The translations under genes and the position numbers were made by a program. Source: Chryseobacterium soldanellicola (GTDB taxonomy: Bacteria > Bacteroidota > Bacteroidia > Flavobacteriales > Weeksellaceae). Taken from it: DNA of 64,000 bases. The notes beneath the pieces were generated by a model. That model ran no database searches and had not been told where the DNA came from. It worked only from the letters and a program-made list of their open reading frames with translations. The DNA lies in contig NZ_FNKL01000004.1 of assembly GCF_900100115.1 (NCBI RefSeq), forward strand, positions 930,001 to 994,000. Reading direction: 5' to 3'. Positions 8,446 to 17,526 of the stretch are shown one piece after another (position 1 is the stretch's first letter; every line of letters begins with the position of its first letter).

Positions 8446-9066
8446 TTATGACAAATCAAACTTCATTAAATCATCAAGATCTTTCAGCAAAGGATTTTTC
8501 TCGATAAATTTTTCGAAGATCTTCTTTTTGGTAACAACTTCAATTTTCAGGTTTTCAAAATCTCTTTTGTATTCAACTTCAATAGAAAAGTTGTGTACTT
8601 TTGTTTTAAAATGATTAAAAAACTCTCTGCTGACCTTATCAAATTCGACTTTTGCGGAATCTGAAGGATATAAAACCGTGATTTGGTTTTCATCGGATTT
8701 TACAAGCTTGAATGTCTTAATGGCATTATAAACAAATATATCTTTGTTCTGAAGCTGTTTTAATAACAAATTCCATTCCGATTGTAAATCTGTTTCTGTA
8801 AAATGATTTTTGGGTAATTCTTCGGTTTTTACGGCGTTATTTTCTTCTTCAGCTTCAATTTTTTCTTCCTTATTTAAAAAAGAATTAATACTGAAACCTG
8901 AAGAAATTCCCTGTCTGGATAATGGTTTGGAAGTTTTTTTAATTTCCTGGGGAACCTGCTCAGTAACGATAGGCTTTTCAGCCTTTTCCTCTTTTTTTTC
9001 CTGAATCTTCTGCGGAATTTTTAATTCCTGCTTTTCATCAAGAAACGGGGCTAATATTATAAACTT
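8446..9066 (-). CDS. dnaX: tau-specific C-terminal extension of dnaX, reached by -1 slippage
   Basis: This frame is -1 relative to the gamma frame and joins it at the A10 run (9065-9074). It is open without interruption from 9066 to a stop at 8446 and encodes 206 residues: a Lys/Glu/Pro-rich linker (QEKKEEKAEKPIV) followed by a folded C-terminal domain containing WNLLLKQLQNKDIFVYNAI and ending DLDDLMKFDLS. That domain type in gamma/tau subunits contacts the polymerase alpha subunit. Slippage gives a 565-residue tau. An independent gene starting at the TTG near 8769 is unlikely, because codon character continues upstream to the slip site. Confidence 0.8.
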   Translation of the reverse strand, partial: KFIILAPFLDEKQELKIPQKIQEKKEEKAEKPIVTEQVPQEIKKTSKPLSRQGISSGFSINSFLNKEEKIEAEEENNAVKTEELPKNHFTETDLQSEWNLLLKQLQNKDIFVYNAIKTFKLVKSDENQITVLYPSDSAKVEFDKVSREFFNHFKTKVHNFSIEVEYKRDFENLKIEVVTKKKIFEKFIEKNPLLKDLDDLMKFDLS

Positions 9067-10142
9067 TTTTTTTTATTAATATCGCCGTTAGCCGTTATAG
9101 AAGCCAGCTGCATTAAAGCAATTTCTACTGTCAGCCGCGGATTTTTTGAATTTTTATAATTAATATCTGCGTGGTTGCAAATTTCAATGGCATCAATTAA
9201 TTGTTGGGCATTCCATTTTTGGGCCTGCTCTACAAATTTGGTTTTTGTCTGTTCGCCAACTTCAATCAAATCTATTGTCGAAGCATTCTGAGCCATCATT
9301 AAATCTCTGAAATGATTTCCTAATCCGGCAATAAAAATATGAGAATCGAAGCCTTTTTTCACGATTTCATTAAATGCAGAAAGTACTTCCGGAATTTTGT
9401 TTTCTTTGGCTAGATCTACAATTTTAAGATATTGGTCGTAATCAAGGATATTTAATACTTCAGCAGCTTTTGCGAGCGTAATATTCTTTTGGGAAAATGT
9501 GGAAAGCCTGTCAAAAATAGAAAGGGCGTCTCTCAGAGCTCCGTCTGCTTTTTGAGCAATAAGATATAAGGCATCATCTTCATATTGGATGCTTTCTTTT
9601 TGCGCAATATTTCTTAAATGACCCTGAATATCCTCAATAATGATTCTTTTAAAGTCATAAATTTGACAACGTGATAAAATTGTAGGAATAATTTTATGCT
9701 TTTCTGTCGTAGCCAGAATAAAAATAGCGTGAGCCGGCGGCTCTTCAAGTGTTTTCAGAAAAGCATTAAAGGCAGCAGAAGACAGCATATGCACCTCGTC
9801 AATAATATATACCTTGTATTTACCGACCTGGGGAGCAAAACGAACCTGATCGATCAACTCACGGATATCATCCACCGAGTTATTTGATGCAGCATCAAGC
9901 TCATAGATATTGTAAGCAAAGCCGTCTTCTGAAACAGAGCCGTCTTTTTCGTTGATCTTGCGGGCCAGAATCCTGGCGCATGTAGTTTTACCCACACCAC
10001 GAGGTCCACAGAAAAGCAAAGCCTGTGCTAATTGATTTTCTTCAATAGCATGTTCTAAAGTATCTGTAATATGTGACTGCCCAACTACAGTGTCAAACTC
10101 CTGTGGACGATACTTTCTTGCAGATACTATAAAATTTTCCAT
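9057..10142 (-). CDS. dnaX: DNA polymerase III gamma subunit (clamp loader ATPase)
   Basis: The AAA+ motor that loads the sliding clamp. Visible motifs: RKYRPQEFDTVVGQ at the N-terminus, Walker A GPRGVGKTTCA, the conserved ELDAASNNSVDDIRELIDQV, Walker B VYIIDEVHML, the SRC arginine finger (PTILSRCQIYDF), and a collar region after residue 220. The zinc-binding Cys cluster usual between Walker A and ELDAASN is absent here (INEKDGSVSEDGFAYNIYELD). The frame ends right after an A10 run as KKKSL-stop, giving 361 residues; the -1 frame continues for 206 more codons. This resembles gamma/tau production by programmed slippage in other bacteria; a base miscount in the homopolymer is the alternative. 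Confidence 0.95.
   Translation of the reverse strand: MENFIVSARKYRPQEFDTVVGQSHITDTLEHAIEENQLAQALLFCGPRGVGKTTCARILARKINEKDGSVSEDGFAYNIYELDAASNNSVDDIRELIDQVRFAPQVGKYKVYIIDEVHMLSSAAFNAFLKTLEEPPAHAIFILATTEKHKIIPTILSRCQIYDFKRIIIEDIQGHLRNIAQKESIQYEDDALYLIAQKADGALRDALSIFDRLSTFSQKNITLAKAAEVLNILDYDQYLKIVDLAKENKIPEVLSAFNEIVKKGFDSHIFIAGLGNHFRDLMMAQNASTIDLIEVGEQTKTKFVEQAQKWNAQQLIDAIEICNHADINYKNSKNPRLTVEIALMQLASITANGDINKKKSL
9064..9074 (-). promoter_or_regulatory. A10 slippery sequence in dnaX
   Basis: On the coding strand the codons read AAT AAA AAA AAA AGT TTA TAA. Ten A residues followed by G embed an A-AAA-AAG heptamer, and a zero-frame stop comes two codons later. No strong hairpin or Shine-Dalgarno stimulator is obvious nearby, so slippage by RNA polymerase is as plausible as ribosomal -1 frameshifting. 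Confidence 0.75.
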
Positions 10143-10241
10143 TGGTCAAAATTAAGAAATATACTTCTAATTTGAAAATATAAGCTTTCAAATTTCTCAA
10201 TAATTTTTAATTTTTCTAATAGAAAAAGCCTCTTTGTGTTT

Positions 10242-10868
10242 TTATTTTTTCTGGTAAGCAAAATCGATGATCTCTACAAGAGCTTTTTCGATTTCACTTC
10301 TACCTTCATCTGTTTTAAGGTCAATCCCGCAGAATTTGCTTGCGTTATACCCTGTATAAAGATTTAAGTAATAGGCACCGGAAATAATCAAAGCCATAAT
10401 TGCCCTGTATCTTGTGGCATCTTCGCCAAAGTAGGGATCCGTGATGTGTTTAAACATGACATCTCCGACTTCTTCACGCTGCTCTACCAGTTTTCTCAGA
10501 ATAGGCTTGCTTTCTGAAAGCTCCCAAAGAATAATTTTCTGTAGCTCTTTATTCTTTTTAAGACTGTCAAACTGATTAAGCAGCGCCAGTTTAGAAAGCT
10601 CTTTTCCGCCGTCTGAAAGGTCTACTTCTATATTTTGGTTTACTTTGCTCCAATAATCCTGAGATTTGATATATTCGTCGATAAGCTTTTCCGTACTTCC
10701 GAAATATTCGTAAATCAGCTTTTTATCAAAGCCAGCTACGGCTGCAATTTTGCTTACTTTAAGTCCTGAATAGCCTTTAACTCTTAAAATTTTTCCGACT
10801 GCGGCCAACAGCTTTTGTTTTGTTTTTTCTTTGTCCCGGATAGGACCTTGCACAACTTTTCTAGGCAT
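10242..10868 (-). CDS. TetR/AcrR family transcriptional regulator
   Basis: An N-terminal helix-turn-helix (KQKLLAAVGKILRVKGYSGLKVSKIAAVAGFDKKLIYEYFGSTE split over residues about 15-60) identifies a TetR repressor; the C-terminal ligand domain has no recognised specificity. An upstream ATG at 10889 would overlap the preceding gene by 14 bases; the ATG at 10868 (MPRKVVQG) begins seven bases after that gene's stop and gives 208 residues, so it is preferred. The tight spacing behind the serine palmitoyltransferase-like gene suggests one transcript. The link to sphingolipid or membrane stress control is inference from position only. Confidence 0.85.
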   Translation of the reverse strand: MPRKVVQGPIRDKEKTKQKLLAAVGKILRVKGYSGLKVSKIAAVAGFDKKLIYEYFGSTEKLIDEYIKSQDYWSKVNQNIEVDLSDGGKELSKLALLNQFDSLKKNKELQKIILWELSESKPILRKLVEQREEVGDVMFKHITDPYFGEDATRYRAIMALIISGAYYLNLYTGYNASKFCGIDLKTDEGRSEIEKALVEIIDFAYQKK

Positions 10869-10875
10869 ATGTATT

Positions 10876-12132
10876 TTATTTTTTTGCAATATGCAATTTT
10901 TTATTTATATCTTCAAACGCATTGAGCGTCTTATCAAGATGTTCTTTCTCATGTCTGGCCATCACGCTCATTCTGATTCTTGCATCCTTCCTTGCTACGG
11001 CAGGATATAAAATCGGGTTGGTATAGATGTTTCTGTCAATTAGTAGCCTTCCTACATCACCTGTTACATGTGGGTCGCCAATTTTTACAGGAATAATGGC
11101 AGAACGTGTGATTCCGGTGTCTAAACCAAGATCATCCAGCCCTTTTTTGAAATAATTAATATTACTCCAAAGCTTTTCTCTCCATACCGGCTCTTCGTCA
11201 ATAAGATCAATCGCCTTAATGATCCCGGCGGAAGAAGGCGGAGCGGTTGCCGAGAAAATCTGCTGGCGAGACTGAAATCTCAATAAAGCCGCAATTTTTT
11301 TATCTGCAATCACATATCCTCCCAAACTTCCGAAAGTTTTACTGAATGTGCCTGTTATAATATCGATTTTATCCAGTAAATTGGCCTCTTCCAGCGTTCC
11401 TCTTCCTGTTTCGCCCAAAATCCCTACTCCATGTACATCATCCACCATTAAAAAGGCGTTATATTTTTTTACCAAATCATAAATTTCATTCACATACGAG
11501 GTATCACCATCCTGGGAATATACTCCATCTATAATTACGAGTTTTGTACGATAAAGGTTTTCAGAAGTTCTCAAAATATGTTCTAAAGCCTCTAAATTGT
11601 TGTGAGGAAATGTTTTTTTATTGGTAAAAGCACATCCTTCATACATACTTGCATGCACCGCCATGTCTAAAATAGCAAGATCTTCTTTTTGCATTAAACA
11701 TTGCAGTGAAGCACTATTCGCAGTATATCCCGTTGTAAAAACTACGGCTTCATCTTCTGTTCTTCCGAAAAATGAAGAAATTTTCTTTTCTAATCTGTTA
11801 TGATAGTCAAAATATCCTCCGATCAGTGGTGTGGCACCAGTTCCTGTCCCATATTTTTCTATCCCTTCTATCGCTGCCTGCTTTACTTTCGGATGTTGAG
11901 TAAACCCTAGGTAATCACTGGAAACGAAACTTACGTATTCTTTATTTTGATTCTCAATATCTACACTTACTACCGAATTGGTACCTGTGGTATTTTTCAG
12001 TCTGTAGTTCATGTGTCCGTTTGATTTCATGTATTCTAAAAATTCATAAAAAATCTCCGCCCTTTGAGCGATATTATAATCCGGAATATTCTCAAAATCC
12101 CTAAATGTGGCTGTTGTAAAGTTTATGTTCAT
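10876..12132 (-). CDS. Alpha-oxoamine synthase, probable serine palmitoyltransferase
   Basis: A PLP enzyme of the AONS/KBL/SPT group. Key sites: SSDYLGFTQHP, GTGTGATPLIGGYFDYHNRLE, HASMYEG, DDVHGVG, and TGTFSKTFGSLGG with the PLP lysine. In Bacteroidota the member of this size that starts sphingolipid synthesis condenses serine with a fatty acyl thioester; KBL and BioF are alternatives, but no biotin or threonine genes are nearby. The ATG at 12162 gives ten extra residues (MFFKQLTILR), but a -7 box TATATTTG at 12160-12167 would place transcription start inside that segment, so the ATG at 12132 (MNINFTTATF, 418 residues) is favoured. A TetR regulator follows. Confidence 0.8.
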   Translation of the reverse strand: MNINFTTATFRDFENIPDYNIAQRAEIFYEFLEYMKSNGHMNYRLKNTTGTNSVVSVDIENQNKEYVSFVSSDYLGFTQHPKVKQAAIEGIEKYGTGTGATPLIGGYFDYHNRLEKKISSFFGRTEDEAVVFTTGYTANSASLQCLMQKEDLAILDMAVHASMYEGCAFTNKKTFPHNNLEALEHILRTSENLYRTKLVIIDGVYSQDGDTSYVNEIYDLVKKYNAFLMVDDVHGVGILGETGRGTLEEANLLDKIDIITGTFSKTFGSLGGYVIADKKIAALLRFQSRQQIFSATAPPSSAGIIKAIDLIDEEPVWREKLWSNINYFKKGLDDLGLDTGITRSAIIPVKIGDPHVTGDVGRLLIDRNIYTNPILYPAVARKDARIRMSVMARHEKEHLDKTLNAFEDINKKLHIAKK

Positions 12133-12159
12133 CCTTAATATTGTTAGCTGTTTAAAGAA

Positions 12160-12167
12160 CAAATATA
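12160..12167 (-). promoter_or_regulatory. Putative -7 element of the SPT-like gene
   Basis: TATATTTG on the minus strand fits the Bacteroidota TAnnTTTG -7 consensus, 27 bases upstream of the preferred start. No clear TTG -33 partner is seen. Confidence 0.45.
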
Positions 12168-12388
12168 TGACTATTTAACATCGGTTAGATTGAATTTATC
12201 AGTAAAATTTGTTATGCATGTAATATTTTTATTAAAAACTCTTAAAATCAATACATTTCGATAATATAAAGCAAAAACGATTAAGTCTATCATATTATAT
12301 AACAGACTTAATTTAAATATTTAACTATAATTAAAATCTTTAATTAAAAACAATTCAGAGTTGAAAAAATTCAATCATGGCTGTAGTT

Positions 12389-13132
12389 TTAATGAAAACT
12401 ATCATTAAAAGCTTTAATAGAATTTTTTACATTTAATTTTTCAAGGATATTTTGCCGATGCCGGCTTACCGTATTAACACTTATTGAAAGAAAAGCGGCA
12501 ATTTCTTTACTTGTAAATCCTTCTCCGACATACTGCAGAATTTCCAGCTCACGTTGTGAAAGAATATTTTTATAATTTAATTTATCCTCACCTACAATTT
12601 CTGCCGTAACCGAGTTTATGATCAAAAATTCTGATTGCAAAAGCGGCGACTGGTCCAAAGAAATACTATACAGGCAAAGCGCAAACCTCAATTTCCCGTT
12701 TGTGGCCGAGTAAAAATAAAACATCCGGTGCTGCACAAATCTGTAGACATTATTTTGATCCTTCATTTTGATCCTCGAGGTTACGTTAAATTGGGCTCTT
12801 TCTTCAGGTTTTAAAGAATCCATCATTTTAAAAAAACGCAATTCATGAATATATTTTTTAAGCTTATCATCGGGATGTATTTTTTTCAGAATTTCTTCTT
12901 CCCAGATCGAATTAATAACCGTAGGATTTTCTTTAAACTTCAGACCTAATTCCGAGGCTGTCTTAGACTGATAAACAAAGCTTTTGTTCTCCTGCATATC
13001 ACTTAAAACCGAAATAGCGTTTTCAACCTGAGAATAGACCAATGCAATCTGTTTGTAGGTTTCTATATCAAGCGAACAGGTATTTTTGTTCTTATTAAGC
13101 AATGTTTTGTTCAGGGTTTCAACTATTTTCAT
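12389..13132 (-). CDS. LuxR-type HTH transcriptional regulator
   Basis: A 247-residue protein with a C-terminal LuxR/FixJ-type helix-turn-helix (LSQRELEILQYVGEGFTSKEIAAFLSIS then NTVSRHRQNILEKL, residues about 183-235). The N-terminal 170 residues look PAS-like (KFKENPTVINSIWEEEILKKIHPDD, then FVQHRMFYFYSATNGKLRFALCLYSIS) and lack a phosphoacceptor receiver domain. Bacteroidota have many such orphan regulators, with ligand unknown. It is divergent from the DUF1349 gene over 85 bases, which makes that gene a candidate target. Confidence 0.85.
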   Translation of the reverse strand: MKIVETLNKTLLNKNKNTCSLDIETYKQIALVYSQVENAISVLSDMQENKSFVYQSKTASELGLKFKENPTVINSIWEEEILKKIHPDDKLKKYIHELRFFKMMDSLKPEERAQFNVTSRIKMKDQNNVYRFVQHRMFYFYSATNGKLRFALCLYSISLDQSPLLQSEFLIINSVTAEIVGEDKLNYKNILSQRELEILQYVGEGFTSKEIAAFLSISVNTVSRHRQNILEKLNVKNSIKAFNDSFH

Positions 13133-13217
13133 AAAAATGGTTATTTATCAGTATTGATGATAAAGGAGTGATGTTTTACTTTTGCTAAATTAATCAATAA
13201 GTAACATTCATCGAAGA

Positions 13218-13862
13218 ATGAAAAAAATATTTTTAGGCTGTGCTTTATTAATTGTTCAGAAAAATTTTGCGCAGACATTAGAAAAAATGACATGGTTTAA
13301 TGAGCCCGAAAAATGGGAAATTAAAAATAATGCTTTATCCATGCTTGTTACGCCTCAAAGCGATTACTGGAGAATTTCGCATTATGGTTTCACGGTAGAC
13401 GACGCTCCTTTTTTATACACCACGTATGGTGGAGAATTTGAAGCAAAAGTGAAAATCAGCGGAAATTATAAGGCCAGATTTGACCAAATGGGACTAATGC
13501 TGAGGATCGACAAAGAAAATTATATAAAAGCAGGGATAGAATTTGTGGACGGAAAATATAATTTAAGCACCGTTGTCACCCATAAAACCAGCGACTGGAG
13601 CGTTATTACCTTAGAGAAAACGCCTTCCGAAGTCTGGATAAAAGCTGTCAGAAGGCTTGATGCTGTTGAGATTTTTTATTCTTTCGATGATAAAAACTAT
13701 GTAATGATGCGAAACGCCTATTTACAGGACAACTCGCCGGTAATGGTAGGTCTAATGGCTGCCTGCCCCGACGGAAATGGTTTCAGTGCTACTTTTGAAA
13801 ATTTTAAAGTGAAACATCTTGCTGATGAACGCCGCTTGAAATGGCTTGAAAACCACAAATAA
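13218..13862 (+). CDS. DUF1349 (concanavalin-like) protein
   Basis: A 214-residue protein with a short signal-like N-terminus (KKIFLGCALLIVQKNFAQ). The body shows the DUF1349/regulation-of-enolase-1-like lectin fold: MTWFNEPEKWEIKNNALSM, DYWRISHYGF, FEAKVKISGNYKARFDQMGLMLRIDKENYIKAGIEF in parts, NLSTVVTHKTSDWSV, and MVGLMAACPDGNGFSATFENFKV at the end. Function is probably carbohydrate binding or a sugar-related enzyme, not demonstrated. It sits divergent to a LuxR-type regulator. Confidence 0.8.
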   Translation: MKKIFLGCALLIVQKNFAQTLEKMTWFNEPEKWEIKNNALSMLVTPQSDYWRISHYGFTVDDAPFLYTTYGGEFEAKVKISGNYKARFDQMGLMLRIDKENYIKAGIEFVDGKYNLSTVVTHKTSDWSVITLEKTPSEVWIKAVRRLDAVEIFYSFDDKNYVMMRNAYLQDNSPVMVGLMAACPDGNGFSATFENFKVKHLADERRLKWLENHK

Positions 13863-14400
13863 AGTGATTGAGTTTTATATTCAATATTGAGTCAATTTTT
13901 TTTACCTCTCAGCAATGGGAGGTTTTCTTTTAAATGGATTTGAAAAATTAATCGTAGTAATTTTAAACAATTTAGAATCAATTATTAAATAAAAAGGCCA
14001 AAAAACTTAGTTAGAAATAAGCATTCAGCCTTTAGCATCTGTATTTTTAGAATCTCAGCGAGCAAAATTATTTGATGGTAATCTTAAGGCAAAAATAAGG
14101 TTAGATTCAGCGTTAAAAAAATTATTATTGTAGAAAAATACTCACATCGCGTAGAATTAATTCTACAAAAAGCTATAAAAATGCAACTCTCATTTAATTG
14201 AAAAATAGTTAAGAGATACCACAAAAATCCGATTAATCATTCAAAATTTACCCATTATGATACATTTTTAAAGATAATTTTTAGATTTTTTTAATATTTC
14301 GAAATAAATTATTTAAGTTTGGTTAGATTTTTGAATTGAAGAAACTGAAAAGTAAATTCACGGCTTACTTTTCCACCTCACACCACTAAATATTATTATC
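13863..14400. other. Intergenic region with terminator-like hairpin
   Basis: About 540 AT-rich bases. A hairpin ACCTC/GAGGT followed by TTTTCTTTT at 13904-13930 can terminate the DUF1349 transcript. A perfect 16-bp palindrome GTAGAATTAATTCTAC lies at 14151-14166. No gene is supported. Confidence 0.5.
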
Positions 14401-14876
14401 ATGGAAACAGGAAATTTTACTCCTACTAAAACCAGACTTCTTCTTGTCCTGAAAAAGTCGTACCCGATACCCGTCTGTTGATCTTTCAGCAATCTATTTT
14501 TCGTGTTTCACAATTTTCCCCGAACAATTTAAACTTAAAGATCATGATTTTTGAAGATGACCAACATTCTGTAATTCAGGATAAGCACAACTTGTCTTTT
14601 GTGACAAATATTATAAATTTCCATGGAGATAAATCATTCATTTTAAATTCCTTACAAAAAATAAAGAACAATACCATCTGTAAAATAAAAAGAAAAGTAA
14701 TCAATAAATTAATTAAAGATTACACACGTCATTTGAATCAGTACATTGAAAATGAAGATATTAACGCAAAACCGGACAACTACGAGCTTTCACCGGCTTA
14801 TGCAAAGCAGTCTTATCATAAAGTATTGAAAGAAGATGAATATCTGCAAAAGCTTTTCTCCATTTTGAATGATTAA
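14401..14876 (+). pseudogene. Hypothetical gene, probably frameshifted near its 5' end
   Basis: An ATG at 14401 opens METGNFTPTKTRLL and then hits a stop at 14479-14481. The main frame, open from about 14433 to 14876, reads SCPEKVVPDTRLLIFQQSIF and continues with a coherent 132-residue tail (KIMIFEDDQHSVIQDKH, HLNQYIENEDINAKPDNYELSPAYAKQSYHKVL). The main frame has no ATG until well inside, but looks protein-coding before its first TTG (14478). One shift in the CTTCTTCTTG stretch (about 14437-14446) would join the pieces into one protein of about 158 residues. No family recognised. Alternatives are a TTG start, an ATG start at 14544, or a sequencing error. Confidence 0.5.
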
Positions 14877-14889
14877 ATTTTAACCAAAA

Positions 14890-16470
14890 TTAATTAATAA
14901 GGCGAATTCTTTCCTCTTCAAGATCAATATTCATTAAATGTTTTCGGATGATGTCTTCATCAACCTCTGAATGAGTGTGATTCTGATCAATGAGCCACAT
15001 TCTCTGCTGGTTTAAAACATCAAGATAGGCTTCACGCACTTCCGGAGTAAGCTGAATCTCGTAATCGTCATTCATTTTTCCCTTCCATTTTTCATGGATC
15101 TGTTGCAGGAACCGGCTTTTTGCTAAAATGCTTTTATGATTTGCATTCATGTGATCAAGCGTAAATTTTGCCATTCCGTGCTTTATTTTTTCTTCCGCTT
15201 CATCTTCGGGCAGATAATCATTGTAGGAAGGCATTTTTATTTTTTTAATCAAATAAGGAAGCGTTAATCCCTGAACGACAAGGGTTGTTAAAATCACAAT
15301 AAACGTAATAAATAGCACTAAATTCCTTTGGGGGAAAAGCGGGCCTCCTTCACATAAATGGGTCGGAATAGACAGAGCCGCCGCCAGAGAAACTACCCCT
15401 CGCATGCCCGTCCAGCCTAAAATAGCAGGAATTTTGAAACCCGGACTTCGAGTATCGGCAACGGTGATATAATTTCGGGCAATTAAAGTAATAATAACGG
15501 CCGCATAAGCTGATATGAGCCTTACAACAACCAAAACTGCAGTAATTAAAAGTCCGTACCCGATTGCTGCTGAAATACTTACTCCTTCCAACCCGGAAGT
15601 AATCTCCGGTAGATCCAGGCCGATTAATATAAAAACAAGTCCGTTTAACACAAAAGCAACACTTTCCCAAACGTTGATTCCTCTTAATCGGGAAGATGTA
15701 TTTAAAAACTGATGCCTGTTATTTGAAAGTAAAAGTGCGCCGCTTACCACCGCCAAAACACCTGAACTGTGAACTTCTTCAGCCGCAATATACATTACGT
15801 AAGGCGCAACAATAGTTAAAATGGTATCCATATTAGCGTCTGTGGGCAGAAACTGCTGACCTTTCATAAAAATCCAGCCGACCAGAGCTCCAATTCCGAT
15901 CCCGCCGATCAGCATCCACGAAAAGCTCAATGCCGCATCATGCCAGACAAATTGCCCAGTCGCAACTGCAATCATTGCAAAACGAAAAATAATCAGTGAT
16001 GAAGCATCATTCAAAAGACTTTCGCCTTCTAAAATTGAAGCCATTCTTTTCGGAACTTTTACAAATTTCAAAATTGCGCTTGCGCTTACTGCATCCGGAG
16101 GAGAAACAATTCCGCCTAATAAAAAACCAAGCGCCAGGGAAAATCCGGGAATAAAATGATTGGCTACCAAAGCCACAGTAATTGCTGTAAAAAATACCAC
16201 TACAAATGCAAAGCTTCCTATAATTCTCCTCCATTTCCATAATTCTTTCCATGAAATTGCCCATGCCGCTTCATATAATAAAGGTGGAAGAAAAATGATA
16301 AATATAAGTTCGGGATTTATTTTAATCAAAGGAATACCCGGGATAAAGCTTATCAGTAAACCCGCAATTACTAATAATACAGGATATGCTACCCTGATTT
16401 TATTGGCAAGCATAATGAGCAGCACAATCGCTACGATAAGGGATAAATAAAACGGAAAATCGTCAATCAT
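14890..16470 (-). CDS. CPA1-family Na+/H+ antiporter
   Basis: An inner-membrane cation/proton antiporter of 526 residues with about 12 hydrophobic helices in residues 5-415, and a hydrophilic cytosolic tail after about 425. NhaP/YjcE-type signatures are PGIPLIKINPELIFIIFLPPLLYEAAW, LGGIVSPPDAVSASAIL with the ion-binding Asp, LEGESLLNDASSLI, and ILGWTGMRGVVSLAAALSIP (each quoted in part). It exports Na+ or K+ in exchange for protons; ion choice cannot be told. It is convergent with the preceding hypothetical gene (13-base gap) and stands alone. Confidence 0.93.
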   Translation of the reverse strand: MIDDFPFYLSLIVAIVLLIMLANKIRVAYPVLLVIAGLLISFIPGIPLIKINPELIFIIFLPPLLYEAAWAISWKELWKWRRIIGSFAFVVVFFTAITVALVANHFIPGFSLALGFLLGGIVSPPDAVSASAILKFVKVPKRMASILEGESLLNDASSLIIFRFAMIAVATGQFVWHDAALSFSWMLIGGIGIGALVGWIFMKGQQFLPTDANMDTILTIVAPYVMYIAAEEVHSSGVLAVVSGALLLSNNRHQFLNTSSRLRGINVWESVAFVLNGLVFILIGLDLPEITSGLEGVSISAAIGYGLLITAVLVVVRLISAYAAVIITLIARNYITVADTRSPGFKIPAILGWTGMRGVVSLAAALSIPTHLCEGGPLFPQRNLVLFITFIVILTTLVVQGLTLPYLIKKIKMPSYNDYLPEDEAEEKIKHGMAKFTLDHMNANHKSILAKSRFLQQIHEKWKGKMNDDYEIQLTPEVREAYLDVLNQQRMWLIDQNHTHSEVDEDIIRKHLMNIDLEEERIRLIN

Positions 16471-16839
16471 TTTGTGTCAAATATTTTAAATATTTACAAG
16501 CATGACAAATTAACTAAAATTTTTGAGATTAAAATTAAACTGAGTTTCAATTTTTCTGAAAACTGTTATATGAGAAAACACTTTTACATCCGGACTTATC
16601 ATATATTTTTATTAAACTAAAGTTTTAGATTATTTACAACAGATACCACACACGTACCACTTTTTTAAAATGTTTAACATCTGTTTAATCCTTTGAACTT
16701 ATCCTTTTCAACACATAATGAATTATTTACGAAAAATATTCATTAATTATTTAATAAAAGTTTAATTAATTCTAAAATGTAAGGCATAGTATTTGCAAAG
16801 ATATTTATACCAATCATCACCACTAAAACTCAAGATATT
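16471..16839. other. AT-rich intergenic region
   Basis: Divergent spacer between the antiporter and a hypothetical gene. No RNA gene or strong hairpin seen; it presumably contains both promoters. A TAGTATTTG string near 16790 resembles a -7 box with one extra base. Confidence 0.4.
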
Positions 16840-17253
16840 ATGAACGTAGCAGATCTTAAAATTAAAAACTTAGTCGAATACAAAAATCAAGTTTTTACAA
16901 TAACTGAAATATTCCAGCATAATAATGAATATTTCGTTAAAATTGAAAATGATATTCATAGTATTTCAGTGCCCGCCAAAGCTATTACGCCTATCAAAAT
17001 TACGGAAGAATGGCTTGAAAAATTCGGATTTTCAAGAACTTACAGCTCAGAACAGAGAATAAGATACGAAAGACCTGAATCTTTTATAAAGTACGACATT
17101 GATTTAAGCTCAAGAAAAATTGTAGAAGGATTAAAAATTTATGGCAATTCGATAAAATGTAAATATATCCATGAATTTCAAAACCTTTTCTCGTGTTTGT
17201 TCGGAAAAGAAGCCACAAGCAGCAATTATTTTTTAATGAAGACCGAATCTTAA
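16840..17253 (+). CDS. Hypothetical protein, conserved Bacteroidota type
   Basis: A 137-residue soluble protein. The start NVADLKIKNLVEYKNQVFTITEIF followed by a middle IKITEEWLEKFGF matches the layout of small proteins common in Bacteroidota phages, mobile elements and chromosomes, in which an N-terminal beta segment is followed by a P(I/L)xLTEEWLxKFGF motif. Function unknown. A strong terminator follows directly. Confidence 0.65.
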   Translation: MNVADLKIKNLVEYKNQVFTITEIFQHNNEYFVKIENDIHSISVPAKAITPIKITEEWLEKFGFSRTYSSEQRIRYERPESFIKYDIDLSSRKIVEGLKIYGNSIKCKYIHEFQNLFSCLFGKEATSSNYFLMKTES

Positions 17254-17271
17254 CTATAATATATTTACGCT

Positions 17272-17309
17272 AAAAACGGCTGACCAGAAAATGGTTAGCC
17301 GTTTTTTTG
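17272..17309 (+). terminator. Rho-independent terminator
   Basis: AAAAACGGCTgACCA pairs with TGGTtAGCCGTTTTT around a short loop, then seven T residues; 18 bases after the hypothetical gene. Confidence 0.9.
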
Positions 17310-17526
17310 TTTTTAAAACATAGAATACAAGTACTAATAGATGATTAATTAAAAGCTGTAAATTTTAAATTCCAATATCAATTTATCTAAACTTAAATCT
17401 TAGAATATTTAAAAATCCCGTATTTTTTCAATTAAATACCTAAAATAATACCAATAAAAGTAAAATATCAATAATATAAACTATATTTACCCATTAATTC
17501 AAATAACAACGAAGATTCACCTCACT

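Noticed and set aside
8446..8769. Independent 107-residue gene starting at TTG 8769
   Set aside because: The same frame runs back to the dnaX A10 run without a stop, so it is the tau C-terminus and not a separate gene.
10869..10889. Upstream start of the TetR regulator
   Set aside because: Overlaps the preceding gene and adds a non-conserved MQKNKIH; the ATG at 10868 gives a typical TetR N-terminus.
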